From assembly GCF_018991925.1 (NCBI RefSeq), contig NW_024736071.1, forward strand, positions 8,781,009-8,845,008: DNA of 64,000 nucleotides. The letters are read 5' to 3'. A program made the position numbers and the translations under genes. Shown one piece after another: positions 10,996 to 21,925 of the stretch (position 1 is its first letter; every line of letters begins with the position of its first letter). Under the pieces are notes generated by a model. That model searched no databases. It was given only the letters and a program-made list of their open reading frames with translations, and was not told the origin of the DNA. This stretch comes from Homarus americanus. Taxonomy: Eukaryota > Arthropoda > Malacostraca > Decapoda > Nephropidae.

Positions 10996-11076
10996 GTAAC
11001 TCTCGACAGGAGCTGCCATGCACAGGCCAACCGGCCTATTGCAGACTCCTTATTTTCTTATGTTCTTATATTCTTA
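10455..11076 (+). mobile_element. CR1-like LINE 3' fragment
   Basis: Translation from about 10455 gives the conserved C-terminal end of a LINE reverse-transcriptase ORF, followed by a short 3' UTR (AGGAGCTGCCATGCACAGGC then CCGGCCTATTGCAG). The end is an 8-bp repeat tail, TTCTTATG-like, in two to three copies at 11053-11076. Octamer tails are characteristic of CR1-clade LINEs, so the clade call rests on tail plus protein. The fragment is 5'-truncated, as is usual for LINE copies. Confidence 0.8.
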
Positions 11077-11395
11077 AGGAGGAGAAATGGAATGAGTGGA
11101 AGAGGATGAGGAGGAAGGAGAATGAGAAAGAAGAGGAGAATGATATGAGGGAAGAGATAGAAAATAAGGGGAAGGCGGAGTAAAAGGTAAAGGAAGAGTG
11201 AGCTGAAGGAGGAGGAAGAGGAAAATTAGGAGGAATAATATGAAGAGAAAAAAGAAAACACGATAATGAAGAGAAGAAGGAGGAGGTATTATAAAAAGAC
11301 AACGAACAATAACAAATACAAACATGCGAAAGACTCATAGAAAAAGAATAAGAAGAGGAATAAAGAAGAAAAAGAGACAAAATAAGAACCAGAGA
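11077..11395. repeat. Polypurine-rich tract (AG-rich plus strand)
   Basis: About 320 bp of mostly A and G on the plus strand, without a strict period. It follows the LINE tail directly. Long homopurine stretches can form triplex DNA. The pyrimidine-rich ORFs on the minus strand are composition artefacts. Confidence 0.75.
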
Positions 11396-11439
11396 AATAA
11401 AGGAATAACACTCAACAATATCTTACCTGTACCTAATCC

Positions 11440-12180
11440 CCATCCCTCGTTTTGGTGGTGTGCAAACTTACAAAAATAAAGTACCAGGTTAACGTTTCAA
11501 TGACATCTACCCTATTGTGCCTTGTCTGAAGAGTTGGTAGTGCTAAGCACCTCTCTACTTGGATAACTGACATGACATAATTCCGGAATCATCTTAGTCG
11601 CTCTGTGTTTCACCTTTAATAAGGGTGTTAGATCTTTCTGGGGGTAATCCAAACTGAAGGAGTATTTTCCTCTCTTTGTATTCAACGGTACGCTTTAGAA
11701 TTCCTAAATTTCATTTTGTTTTTCACTGCTGACCCCACCTGTTGCACAGCCTTCAGTAACTTCTATCACAACGCCAAAATTTGTTTTCTTATCGACAATA
11801 CCCAGGAAAGTGTTATGAACAGAAAGGTTGTGTTTAAGGCTGTTGTATCCTATGTACAGTCTTACATTTCGTAATATTAAAGAACATTAGCCAGTCACGA
11901 GACCATTTGAATAGCTCATGCAGATCTTTGTACATTGTTGCGACATCGTCTTGACTTGCTGCTTTCTCGGATATCTTCGTGCCGTCCGCAAACTTGACAA
12001 TATGGCGCGATATATTTTTATTTATGCCGTTTATGAAGATCACAAACAGGGTAGTGCTCCACTGAGAACCTTTTTCCATTCAAAATGTACTCCATTTGTT
12101 ACCACACTTTGTTGCCTCTCTTCGAGTCAGTTGTTAATCCACGTCAAAGTCTTGCCTTTGATGCCATGTGCGTGGAAATG
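11440..12180 (-). mobile_element. CR1/Jockey-like LINE reverse-transcriptase fragment, minus strand
   Basis: The minus strand carries RT palm sequence at about 12170-11830 and the C-terminal RATKMIPEL block at about 11600-11570. The middle (about 11820-11620) is badly eroded. The fragment lies opposite in orientation to the LINE end at 10455-11076, and the two meet tail to tail across the purine tract. They could be two insertions or one inverted element. Confidence 0.7.
11500..12170 (-). pseudogene. LINE reverse transcriptase palm and C-terminus (broken), minus strand
   Basis: Reading down the minus strand, KGKTLTWINN and LEERQQSVVTNG are followed by a degraded QGSVLGPLLFVIFIN block, here WSTTLFVIFINGINKNI. 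Next comes the catalytic box as KFADG, where FADD is expected, so the second Asp is lost. ELFKWSRDWLMFFNITKCK (palm motif D region) follows. After a gap of poor similarity, KHRATKMIPELCHVSYPSRE marks the C-terminal region at about 11606-11545. There are stops and frameshifts throughout. Lost catalytic Asp plus disruptions mean a dead copy. Confidence 0.72.
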
Positions 12181-12227
12181 TAACCAGATAATTATTAGAT
12201 AAATATTTATCCCGGTGTGTGCTAATC

Positions 12228-12682
12228 CCTTGAGTACATTAACCAACCTCGAATAAGATGATTCAACCATTGAGTACAATGACAAAACCTCCAATACGAT
12301 GATTTACCCCCTCGAGTACAATGATTTAACACCTGAGTACGATGGCACAACACCTTGAGTAAGATGACTTAACACCCTGAGTATAATGACTTAACACCTT
12401 CACTACGATGACTTAACACCTTGAATACGAGGATGACTTAACACTATAGTATGTTGACAACACCTTGAGTACGATGACTTAACACCTTGAATACGATGAC
12501 TTAACCCTTTGAATATGATGACATATCCACGAGTATAGTGACAACACGTTGAGTACGATGACTCAAGGCGTTAAGTCATCGAATTGAAGGTGTTAAGTCA
12601 TTATACTCAGGGTGTTAAGTCATCGTACTCAAGAAGTTAATTCATCGTACTCAAGGTGTTGTGTTAAGTCATCGTTCTCGTT
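12228..12682. repeat. 22-bp minisatellite with an orientation switch
   Basis: From 12228 to about 12562 the unit reads CCTTGAGTACGATGACTTAA on the plus strand. From about 12563 to 12682 the same unit appears reverse-complemented (GTTAAGTCATCGTACTCAAG). Copies are imperfect, with spacing of 20-25 bp. The junction can fold into a long imperfect hairpin. Confidence 0.9.
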
Positions 12683-14180
12683 CTTCCATTCACTTACACA
12701 ACTGTTCCCAGATATCAGAAACACCTCACATCGTCCGTACTGTCTTTACTAAAGACAAACTACAGAACCTTTACCCACCTCTCTTACTTGACTACTTTAT
12801 TTTCATAACTTTACTTACGTTGACAATTTCACTATCAAATTTCTCCTCGTCCATAGTCATTCACCAGGATGTATAACCTTCATTCTGAATCCCTATGGGA
12901 CCCAAATACGTGTACACAGCTCTTGGGTGGGATGGGGTGGGGTGGGCTAATCTCGAGGTAAGGAAAAAATTATCTAAACACACTAAGTCATCAAAATAAC
13001 GAGTTTTAGTGAGACAGAACGATAATATATTATACAAAATGGTACTTCTCGGAATTTCTCAGTCGCCTGCATATAAAATAGTCATTTATTTTTGCTTAAA
13101 GCGTTACCCCAACTACGGTAACGACAACCCGAGACGACTGTGAAAATATCCCTGTGAGTCAACCACTTTACTCAGGAGAAGCAAGAGTTGAATATTTGGT
13201 TTAGTTTGAGGTGCTACAACAATATATTGATTTTCAGTATAATGTATAATTTCTATTAAGAGTACAATAAATATAAAACCGCCCCGATGCCAATAATATG
13301 ACGTATTACCACGCAGCACTGTTTATAAATAAGAGGTCACATTGTCGGTGCAAATACATTTATTCATGTGTTTTAGATCAGTTCACTTTGCATAGTACGT
13401 CAGATTTAAATTAGTTATTATTTCAACAGTCATTAATTCTGTTTGGTACACAGTCAACACGACCTTATTTCCATTATGTTTCAGTGGAATTTCATGAAGA
13501 AGACTGTAATGTTTTGGTTGAATTATAAATGATACGTACGTGTGTGTGTGTGTGTGTGTACTTAGAGTTGCACTTGTTGTGTTTGTTTACGTCGGGGCTC
13601 TGTGAGTTGCTCTTTACTCACGATAAAAAAGACTCCCTGATAACTAGCGTAATGAACACAATTATATTTCGTGATGCAAGAATACAATCATTTGTGAGTT
13701 GACCTGCGCATGTGTGCAACAGAGTACCCACGATGAGTTGAGGTATTTCTGGATAGCCTACACATTTTTGAACGCTTGTTTTAATAAGCAAACAAATGTG
13801 AAATATCAAAATACTGTATAGCTTATAGTTTCCTTATTACAAATATAAAAAACATAAAATTAACACGAATAAGAAAGAGAAAAAATGACTTGAACAGCAA
13901 CGAAAATTAATACGTCTCTCCTATGACTGAAAAAAGAACATAAATGGAAATGTAAAGACAACAGGTTTTATGTTATATGGTGGAATGTTCTCGAGTAGAA
14001 ACCTATGGTTTTAGTCTCGTCTGTTTTACAGAACACAGAGACACGTTCTCACTACTCTGGTTTCGTCGTGGTTGTCAGCAAGTCGGTTTTGCATTTATTC
14101 TGCCTTTTCTTAGACTACTGCGCGCTGACAGTTGGTCTGTGTCTGGTGAAAAAGGTTGACTTGTGTACAATAACCAGAGG
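12683..14180. other. Unique AT-rich DNA, no gene seen
   Basis: About 1.5 kb without a convincing ORF. The only structured element is a short (GT)n run at about 13539-13559. Confidence 0.6.
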
Positions 14181-14182
14181 TT

Positions 14183-14580
14183 ATTGTCACTGGTTCTAAG
14201 TTATGGTACACTGGTTCTAAGTTATGGTACACTGGTTCTATGTTATGACACTGGTTCTAAGTTATGGGACACTAGTTCTATGTTATGACACTGGTTCTAA
14301 GTTATGGGACACTAGTTCTAAGTCATTGGACACTGGTTCTTAATTATGTGAAACAGATACTTAGTTACGACATTGGTTCTTAGTTATCTGATACTAGTTC
14401 ATAGTTGTAACACACTGGTTCTACATTTTGTGACACTAGTACTAAGTTATATGACACTGGTTTAGAGGTATGTGACACCGGTTCACAGACACCTGACACT
14501 AACCGCCAATTATGCGACACAGCTTCCCATTCTCGTACAACCGGTTCACTGCAGCACGACACCACCGGTTCGTTGTAAAA
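14183..14580. repeat. Decaying 21-bp minisatellite
   Basis: The unit core is CTGGTTCTAAGTTATGG followed by a short ACA/ACT spacer. The first five or six units (14183-14340) are near-identical. Later units diverge steadily and are barely recognisable by 14550, suggesting homogenisation at the left end only. Confidence 0.9.
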
Positions 14581-14749
14581 CATGAAACAAGTCCATTGTA
14601 AAATATTTGACTGATTATTGATAATTAGGTAATTTCGCTTTTTGGCTCAGATGTTAGTGAGAATTTTTATCATAATGATGTAATTTTTGTCAATGATAAT
14701 GACATTGGGGGTAATTACGATTATTGGGGACTAAATACTGACGCTGCGT
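14581..14749. other. Short AT-rich spacer
   Basis: Unique DNA between the 21-bp array and the G+T array. Nothing recognised. Confidence 0.6.
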
Positions 14750-17700
14750 GTAGTGGTGGTGGTGGTGGTAGTAGTAGTAGTGGTGGTAGCAATTGGGTGT
14801 GGTAGTAGTGGTGGTAGTAGGTGTGTTAGTGGTAGTGGTGGTAGTAGGTGTGTTAGTGGTGGTGGTGAGTAGTTGGTGGTGGTAGTGGTGGTGGTGGTGG
14901 TAGAGTTGGTGTGGTGGGTTAGTAGGTGGTGGTGATGGTGGTGGGTTGAGGTGGTGGGGTGGTTGGTGGTGGGTTGGTGGGTGGTGGTGGGTGGTGGGGT
15001 GGTGGAGGTGTGGTGAGGTGGTTGTTGGTGGCAGTAGGTTGGTGGTGGTGGAGTTGGTGGTGGGTTGTTGGGTGGTGGTGGTGGTGGTGGCGTGGTGGGG
15101 TGGCGGTGGTTGGTGGTGTGTGTTGGTGTGGTGGTGGTGGCTGTGTTGGTGGGGTGGTGGTGGTGGGTGTGTGGTGGTGGTGGTGGTGGTGGGTGTGTTG
15201 GTGGTTGGTGGTAGTAGTGGGTGTGTTGGTGGCGGTGGTAGTAGTGGGTGTGTTAGTGGTGGTGGTGGTGGTGGGTGTGTTAGTGGCGTGGTGGTGGTGG
15301 GTTGTTAGTGGCGGTGGTAGTAGTGGCTGTGTTGGTGGCGGTGGTGGTGGTGAGGTGTGTTGAGTGGTGAGTGGGGTGGTAGTGGGTTGGTGTTGGTGGT
15401 TGGTTGAATTGATGGTGGGTTGGTGTTGGTGGTGAGTTGGTGTTGGTGGGTGGGTGGCGGTGGTGGTAGTGGCTGTGTTGGTGGTGGTGAGTGGTGGGTT
15501 GGTGGCGGTGGTGGTGGTGGGTTGGTGGCGGTGGTGGTGGTGGGTGTGTGGTGTGGGGTGGTGGTAGTGGGTGTTTGGAGTGGCGGTGGTAGTGGTGGGT
15601 GTGTTGGTGTGGGGTGGTGTGGTAGGTGTGTTGGTGGTGGTGGTGTAGTGGGTGTGTTAGTGGCGGTGGTAGTGGTAGGTGTGTTGGTGGCGGTGGTAGT
15701 GGTAGGTGTGTTGGTGGCGGTGGTAGTGGTGGGTGTGGTGGTGAGTGGTGGTGGTAGTGGTGGGTGTGTTGGTGGCGGTGGTGGTAGTGGGTTAGTGTTG
15801 GTGGTGGTGGTGGTGGGTGTGTTGGTGGTGTGGGTTGGTGTGGTGTGGGTGTTGGTGGTGTAGGTGTGGTGTGGGTGTGTTGGTGTGGTGGGTGTGTTGG
15901 TGTGGTGTGGGGTAGTGTTGGTGTGGGGTGTGGGTTGTGTTGGTGTGGTGTGGGTGTGTTGGTGTGGTGTGGGTGTGTTGGCGTGGTGTGGTTGTGTTGG
16001 CGTGGTGTGGGTGTGTTAGGTGGTGGTGGTGGGTGTGTTAGTGTGGTGTGGGTGTGTTGATGTGGTGTGGGTGTGTTGGTGTGGTGTGGGTGTGTGTTGG
16101 GTGTGGTGTTGGTGTGTTGAGTGTGTTAGTGTGGTGTGGTTGTGTTGGTGTGGTGTGGGTGTGTTGGTGTGGTGTAGGGGTGTTAGTGTGGTGTAGGTGT
16201 GTTGTGGGGTGTGGCGTGTTATGTGGTGTGGGTGTTGGTGGTGTGTGGGTGTGTGTAGTGGGTGTGTTAGTGTGGTGAGGTGTGTTAGTGGTGTGGGTGT
16301 GTAGTAGGCGTGTTGGTGTGGTGGTGGAGTGTGTTGGTGGTGGGGTGGGTGGTGGTGGATGTGGGGTGGTGGTGGTGGGGTGTGTTGGTTGCGGAGAGTG
16401 TGTTGGTGAGTGGGGTGTGTTGGGTGGCGTGTTGGTGGGTAGGTGTGTTGGTGTGGTGGGTGTGTTGGTGTGGTTGTTGGGTGTGTTGGTGTGGTGTGGG
16501 TGTGTTAGTGTGGTGTAGGTGTGTTGGTGTGGTGTGGGTGTGTTGGTTGTGGTAGTGGGGTGGTGTGGGTGTGTTGGTGTGGTGGTGGTGTGGTGTGGGT
16601 GTGGTGGTGTGGTGTGGGGTGTTGGTGTGGTGTGGGTGTGTTGGTGTGGTAGTGGTGGTGTTGAGTGGTGGTGTTGGTGGTGGAGTGTTGGGTGGTGGGT
16701 GTGTTGGTGTGGTGTGGGGTGTGTTGGTGTGGTGGGTGTGTTGGTGTGGTGGTGGTTTGTTGGTGTGGTGTGGGTGTGTTGGTGGTGGATGTGTGTTGGT
16801 GTGGTGGTGGTTGGTGTGTGAGGTGGTGTGCTGGGGTGTGTTGGTGGTGTGGTGGTGTGTGGGTGTGTTGGTGTGGTGTGGGTGTGTTGGTGGGTGTGGG
16901 TGTGTGGTGGGGTGTAGGTGTGTTAGTGGGGTGAGGTGTGTTAGTAGGTGTGGGTGTGTTGGTGGGGTGTGGGTGTGGTGGTGGGGTGTGGGTGTGTTGG
17001 TGGGGTGTGGGTGTTAGTGGGGTGTGGGTGTGCTGGTGTGGTGTGGTGTGTGTGTGTTGGTGTGGTGTGGTGTATGTGTGTTAGTGTGGTGTGGGTGTGT
17101 GTTGGTGTGGTGAGTGTGTAGTGTGTTGGTGTGGTGTAGGTGTGGTGGTGTGGTGAGGTGTGTTGGTGTGGTGTGGGTGTGTTGGTGGTGGTGAGTAGTG
17201 TTGGTGTGGTGTAGGTGGTGGTGGTGTAGGTGTGTTGGTGTGGTGTGGGTGGGGTGGTGGATGGGGTGGTTGGTTAGTGTGGTGTGGGTGTGTAGTGGGT
17301 GGTGTTGGTGGTGGTGTGGGTGTGTTGAGTTAGAGTGGGTGTGTGGTGTGGTGTGGGTGTGTTGGGTGGTGGTGGGGTGATGGTGTGGTGTGGGCGTGAT
17401 GTGTGTGTGGTGGTGTGGTGTGGTTGTGTTGGGTGGTGTGGGTGTGTTGGTGGGTGTGGGGGTTGTTGGTGGTGTAGGTGTGTTGTGGGTGGGGTGTGGT
17501 GTGGTGTGGGTGTGTTGGTGGCGTGTGGGGGTGTTGTGGTGTGGTGTTGGTGGGGTTGGGTGTGTTGTAGGTGTGTTGGTGGTGTGGTGTGTTAGTGTGG
17601 TGGTGGTGTGTTGGATGGTGTTAGTGTGGTGTAGGTGTGTTGGTGTGGTGTGGGTGTGTTGGTGGTGTAGGTGTGTGGTGTGGGTTTAGGTGTGTTGGTG

Positions 17701-20700
17701 TGGTGTGGGTGTTGGTGGTGTGGGGTGTTGGTGTGGTGTGGTGTGTTGGTGTGGTGTTGGGTGTTGGTGTGGTGGGTGTGTTAGTGTGGTGTGGGTGTGT
17801 TGGTGGGAGTGGTGGGTGTGTTGGTGGGGTAGGTGTTGGTGTGGTGTAAGTGTGTTGGTGTGGTGTGGGTGTGTTGGTGTGGTGTGTGGGTGTGTTGGTG
17901 TGGTGTGGGTGTTGGTGTGGTGTGGGTGTGTTGGTGTGGTGTGGTGTGGTGTGGTGTGGGTGTGTTGGTGTGGTGTGGGTGTTGGTGTGTGTCGGTGGTG
18001 GTGTGGGTGTGTTGGTGTGGTGTGGGTGTGTTGTGGGTGTGTTGGTGTGGTGTGGGTGTGTGGGTGTGGTGGGTGCGTTGGTGTGGTGTTGGTGTGTTGG
18101 CTGGTGTGGTGTGTGTGTGTGTTGGTGTGTTGGTGTGGTGTGGGTGTGTTGGTGTGGTGTGGGTGTGTGGGGTGTGGGTGTTGGTGGGGTGTGTTGGTGG
18201 GGGTGTGGGTGTGTTGGTGGGGTGTAGGTGTGTTGGTGGGGGTGTGGGTGTGTTGGTGGGGTGTGGGTGTGTTGGTGGGGTGTGGGTGTGTTGGTGGGGT
18301 GTGGGTGTGTTGGTGGGGTGTGGGTGTGTTGGTGGGGTGTGGGTGTGTTGGTGGGGTGTGGGTGTGTTGGTGGGGTGTGGGTGTGTTGGTGGGGTGTGGG
18401 TGTGTTGGTGGGGTGTAGGTGTGTTGGTAGGGGGTGGGTGTGTTAGTGGGGTGTGTAGGTGTGTTAGTGGGGTGTAGGTGTGTTATGGGGTGTGGGGTGT
18501 GTTATTGGGGTGTAGGTGTGTTAGTGGGGTGTAGGTGTGTTAGTGGGGGTGTGGTGTGTTGGTGGGGTGTGGGTGTGTTGGTGTGGTGTAGGTGTGTTAG
18601 TGTGGTGTAGGTGTGTTGGTGTGGTGTGGGTGTGTTGGTGTGGTGTGGTGTGTTGGTGTGTGTGGGTGTGTTGGTGTGGTGTGGGTGTCTTGGTGTGGTG
18701 TGGGTGTGTTGGTGTGGTGTGGGTGTGTTGGTGCGGTGGGTGTGTTGTGGGTGTGTTAGTGTGGTTTGGGTGTGTTGGTGTGGTGTGGGTGTGTTGGTGT
18801 GGTGTGGGTGTGTTGGTGTGATGTGGGTGTGTGGTGGTGTGGGTGTGTTGGTGTGGTGTGGGTGTGTTGGTGTGGTGGAGGTGTGTTGGTGTGGTGTGGG
18901 TGTGTGTGTGTGGTGTGGGTGTGTTGGTGTGGTGTGGGTGTGTTGGTGTGGTGTGGGCGTGTTGGTGTGGTGTGAGTTGGTGGTGTGGTGTTGGCGTGTT
19001 GGTGTGGTGAGGTGTGTTGGTGTGGTGTGGGTGTGTTGGTGCGGATGAGGTGTGTTGGTGCAGATTGGGTGTGTTAGTGCAGATGGTAAGTGGTGTGGTG
19101 TGGGTGTGTTGGTTGTGGTGTAAGTGTGTTGGTGTGGTGTGGGTGTGTTGGTGTGGTGTGGGTGTGTTGGTGTGGTGTGGATGTGTTAGTGTGGTGTAGA
19201 TGTGTTGGTGTGGTGGGCGTGTTGGTGTGAAGTGGGTGTGTTGTGTGGTGTGGGTGTGTGTTGGTGTGGTGTAGGTGTGTTGTGGGTGTGGTGTGGTGTG
19301 GTGTGTTGGTGTGGTGTGGGTGCGTTGGGTGGTGTTGGTGTGTTGGCGTGGTGTGGTGTATGTGTGTTGGTGTTGGTGTGGTGGGTGTGTTGGTGTGGTG
19401 TAGGTGTGTTAATGGGATTGTGGGTGTGTTAGTGGGGTGTAGGTGTGTTATTGGGGTGTGGGTGTGTGTTGAGTGGGTGTGGGTGTGTTGGTGGGGTGAG
19501 GTGTGTTGGTGGGGTGTGGGTGTTGGTGGGGTGGAGGTGTGTTAGTGGGGTGTAGGTGTGTTGGTGGGGTGTGGGTGTGTTGGTGGGGTGTGGGTGTGTT
19601 GGTGGGGTGTGGGTGTGTTGGTGGGGTGTGGGGTGTGTTGGTGGGGGGGTGTGGGTGTGTTGGTGGGGTGTGGGTGTGTTGGTGGGGTGTGGGTGTGTTG
19701 GTGGGGTTGTGGGTGTGTTGGTGGGGTGTGGGTGTGTTGGTGGAGTTGTGGGTGTGTTGGTGGGGTGTGGGTGTTTGGTGTGGTGTGGGTGTGTTGGTGT
19801 GGTGTGGGTGTTGGTGGTGTGGGTGTTGGTGTGGTGTGGGTGTGTTGGGGTGTGGTGTGGGTGTGTTGGTGTGGTGTGGGTGTGTGTGGTGTGGGTGTCT
19901 TAGTGTGGTGTGGGTGTGTTGGTGCGGAGTGGGTGTGTTGTGGGTGTGTTGGTGTGGTTGGGTGTGTTTGAGTGTGGTGTGGGTGTGTTGGTGTGGTGTG
20001 GGTGTGTTGGTGTGATGTGGGTGTGTTGGTGTGGTGTAGGTGTGTTGGTGGTGTGGGTGTGTTGGTGTGGTGGAGGTGTGTGGCGTGGTGTGGGTGTGTT
20101 GCGTGGTGTGGGTGTGTTGGCGCGGTGTGGTTGTGTTAGTGTGGTGTGGTGTGTTGGTGTGGTGTATGGGTGTGTTTGTGGGTGTGTTGGTGGGGTGTAG
20201 GCGTGTTACTGTGGTGTGGGTGTGTTGGTGTGGTGTAGGTGTGTTGGTGTGGTGTAGGTGTGTTAGTGTGGTGTAGGTGTGTTAGTGTGGTGCAGGTGTG
20301 TGTGTGGTGTGGGTGTGTGGTGTGGTGTGTTGGTGTGGTGTAGGGGTGTTGGTGTGGTGTGGGGTGTTGGTGTGGTGTGGGGGTGTTGGTGTGGATGGTG
20401 TTTTGGTGTGGTGTGGGTGTGTTGGTGTGGAGTGGGGTGTGGTGTGGGTGGGTGTGTTGGTGTGGGTGGGTGTGTTGGTGTGGGTGGGTGTGTTGGTGTG
20501 GGTGGGTGTGTTGGTGTGTGGTGTGGGTGTGTTGGTGTGGTGTGGGTGTGTTGGTGTGGTGTGGGTGTGTTGGTGTGGTGGGGTGTTGGTGTGGTGTGGG
20601 GTGTTAGTGTGGTGTGGGTGTTGGTGTGGTGTGGGTGTTGGTGTGGTGTGGTGTGTTGGTGTGGTGTGGGTGTGTGTTGGTGTGGCGTGGGTGTGTTGGT

Positions 20701-20922
20701 GTGTGTGGGTGTGTTGGTGTGGCGTGGGTGTGTTGGTGTGGCGTGGGTGTGTTGGTGTGTGGGTGTGTTGGTGTGGTGTGGGTAGGTATGTGTGGTGCGG
20801 CATATGTGTTATGGAGGAGGGTGTTGTGGAGGGATGTGGTAAGGGGTGCAGGGTCTGGTAGAAGAGGTAGGGTGTGGTAGACAGGTAGGGTGGGGGGAGG
20901 GTGTGGTGAAGGGTGGGGTGTG
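14750..20922. repeat. ~6.2-kb G+T-only minisatellite, mainly 19-bp unit
   Basis: The plus strand is almost entirely G and T. 14750-15830 is built on TGG/GGTGGT blocks with no fixed period. 15830-20790 is dominated by the 19-bp unit GTGTGGTGTGGGTGTGTTG. 18180-18560 and 19420-19790 belong to a subtype in which GTGTGG is replaced by GTGGGG, with a very regular 19-bp period. 20790-20922 is a G-rich transition. Repeated GG and GGG runs on one strand make G-quadruplex and R-loop formation plausible. Long Val/Cys/Trp/Gly ORFs are artefacts. Confidence 0.95.
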
Positions 20923-21777
20923 TGCCTCTGGAAATGCTTATAATTAGTAAGATCCTCTCTCAGGTGCCTTACCCGCTTTAGCTTCCCTTATGTTATGTTT
21001 CACATACCACTACGCTATTTGCATTGGCATAGGTTCGGTTTTAATGCTATCCGTACATTCACTGTAAAATGAACATCTAAATACCCCTTCTTGCTATATT
21101 ATTTGTTTTAAATAAATGCACAAATGTTCTCTACTAGTAATGTAATTTCGCTGTATGGCATCAAATTTTATCATATTATTCTACTTGGTTTGGCTTTTGT
21201 GATTACTATAGTAGAAGCCATATACCCCCAGATAATGCACAACAATTATTACATCAAACTTATGAAGGTGATCACGACAAAATACTCTGTTTGTTTCTTT
21301 GTTTTGGACTAAGTAAACTATTTATTATTCACTTTCCGTAACCAGTGTTCAATCTCTTAATAGAAATAAATGAGGATAACTTACAAGATAAAATAAAACT
21401 ACATCAGTGGGACCATTAGCCCGTTCTACAAATTGTTCCTTGAAATACTTTCTAAATTATAAACAATTTATCAGTTCTTATGCTTCTGAACACACCACAC
21501 ATATAGAGATAAATCTCATTCCATTCTCACAAATGATGCAGAACACGTACACAACCAAACTCAACTAGACAGACGGGCAGGACACGGCAGAGGAGCTTAC
21601 AGGCTTCATTACTAACACACCCTTTAGCACTAAGGTAACGAGAGGTATTCTGGAGAAAAAAAAGACGGCACTAAGCTAGATTTTACCCATATGTGCCGTC
21701 ATCTATCCTGTAACACCAGACAAACTATTAATAAACGCCTAAATTTCGGAAACTTATCTAATGAGCATGGTCACTGG
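20923..21777. other. Unique AT-rich DNA, no gene seen
   Basis: No recognisable gene. A short ORF at 21124-21312 encodes a hydrophobic peptide without a recognised family. Confidence 0.6.
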
Positions 21778-21925
21778 TTGTGGTACACACACAAGAGCCC
21801 AGGCTTATAGTACACACACAAGGAAACCCCACCAGGTTCATATTTACACACAAGGAGCCCACCAGGTTCGTGGTACACACACAAGGCCCACCGGGTTCGT
21901 GGTTCACACAAAAGCCCTGGACCGT
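21778..21925. repeat. ~30-bp minisatellite, about 5 copies
   Basis: Imperfect units with core ACACACAAGGAGCCCACCAG followed by GTTCGTGGT. Copies differ in length by a few bases. Confidence 0.85.

Noticed and set aside
11066..11380. Ser/Phe/Leu-rich minus-strand ORFs
   Set aside because: Composition artefact of the polypurine plus strand.
14750..20922. A CRISPR-like or other spaced-repeat array
   Set aside because: Units are contiguous with no unique spacers, the composition is G+T only, and the context is eukaryotic.
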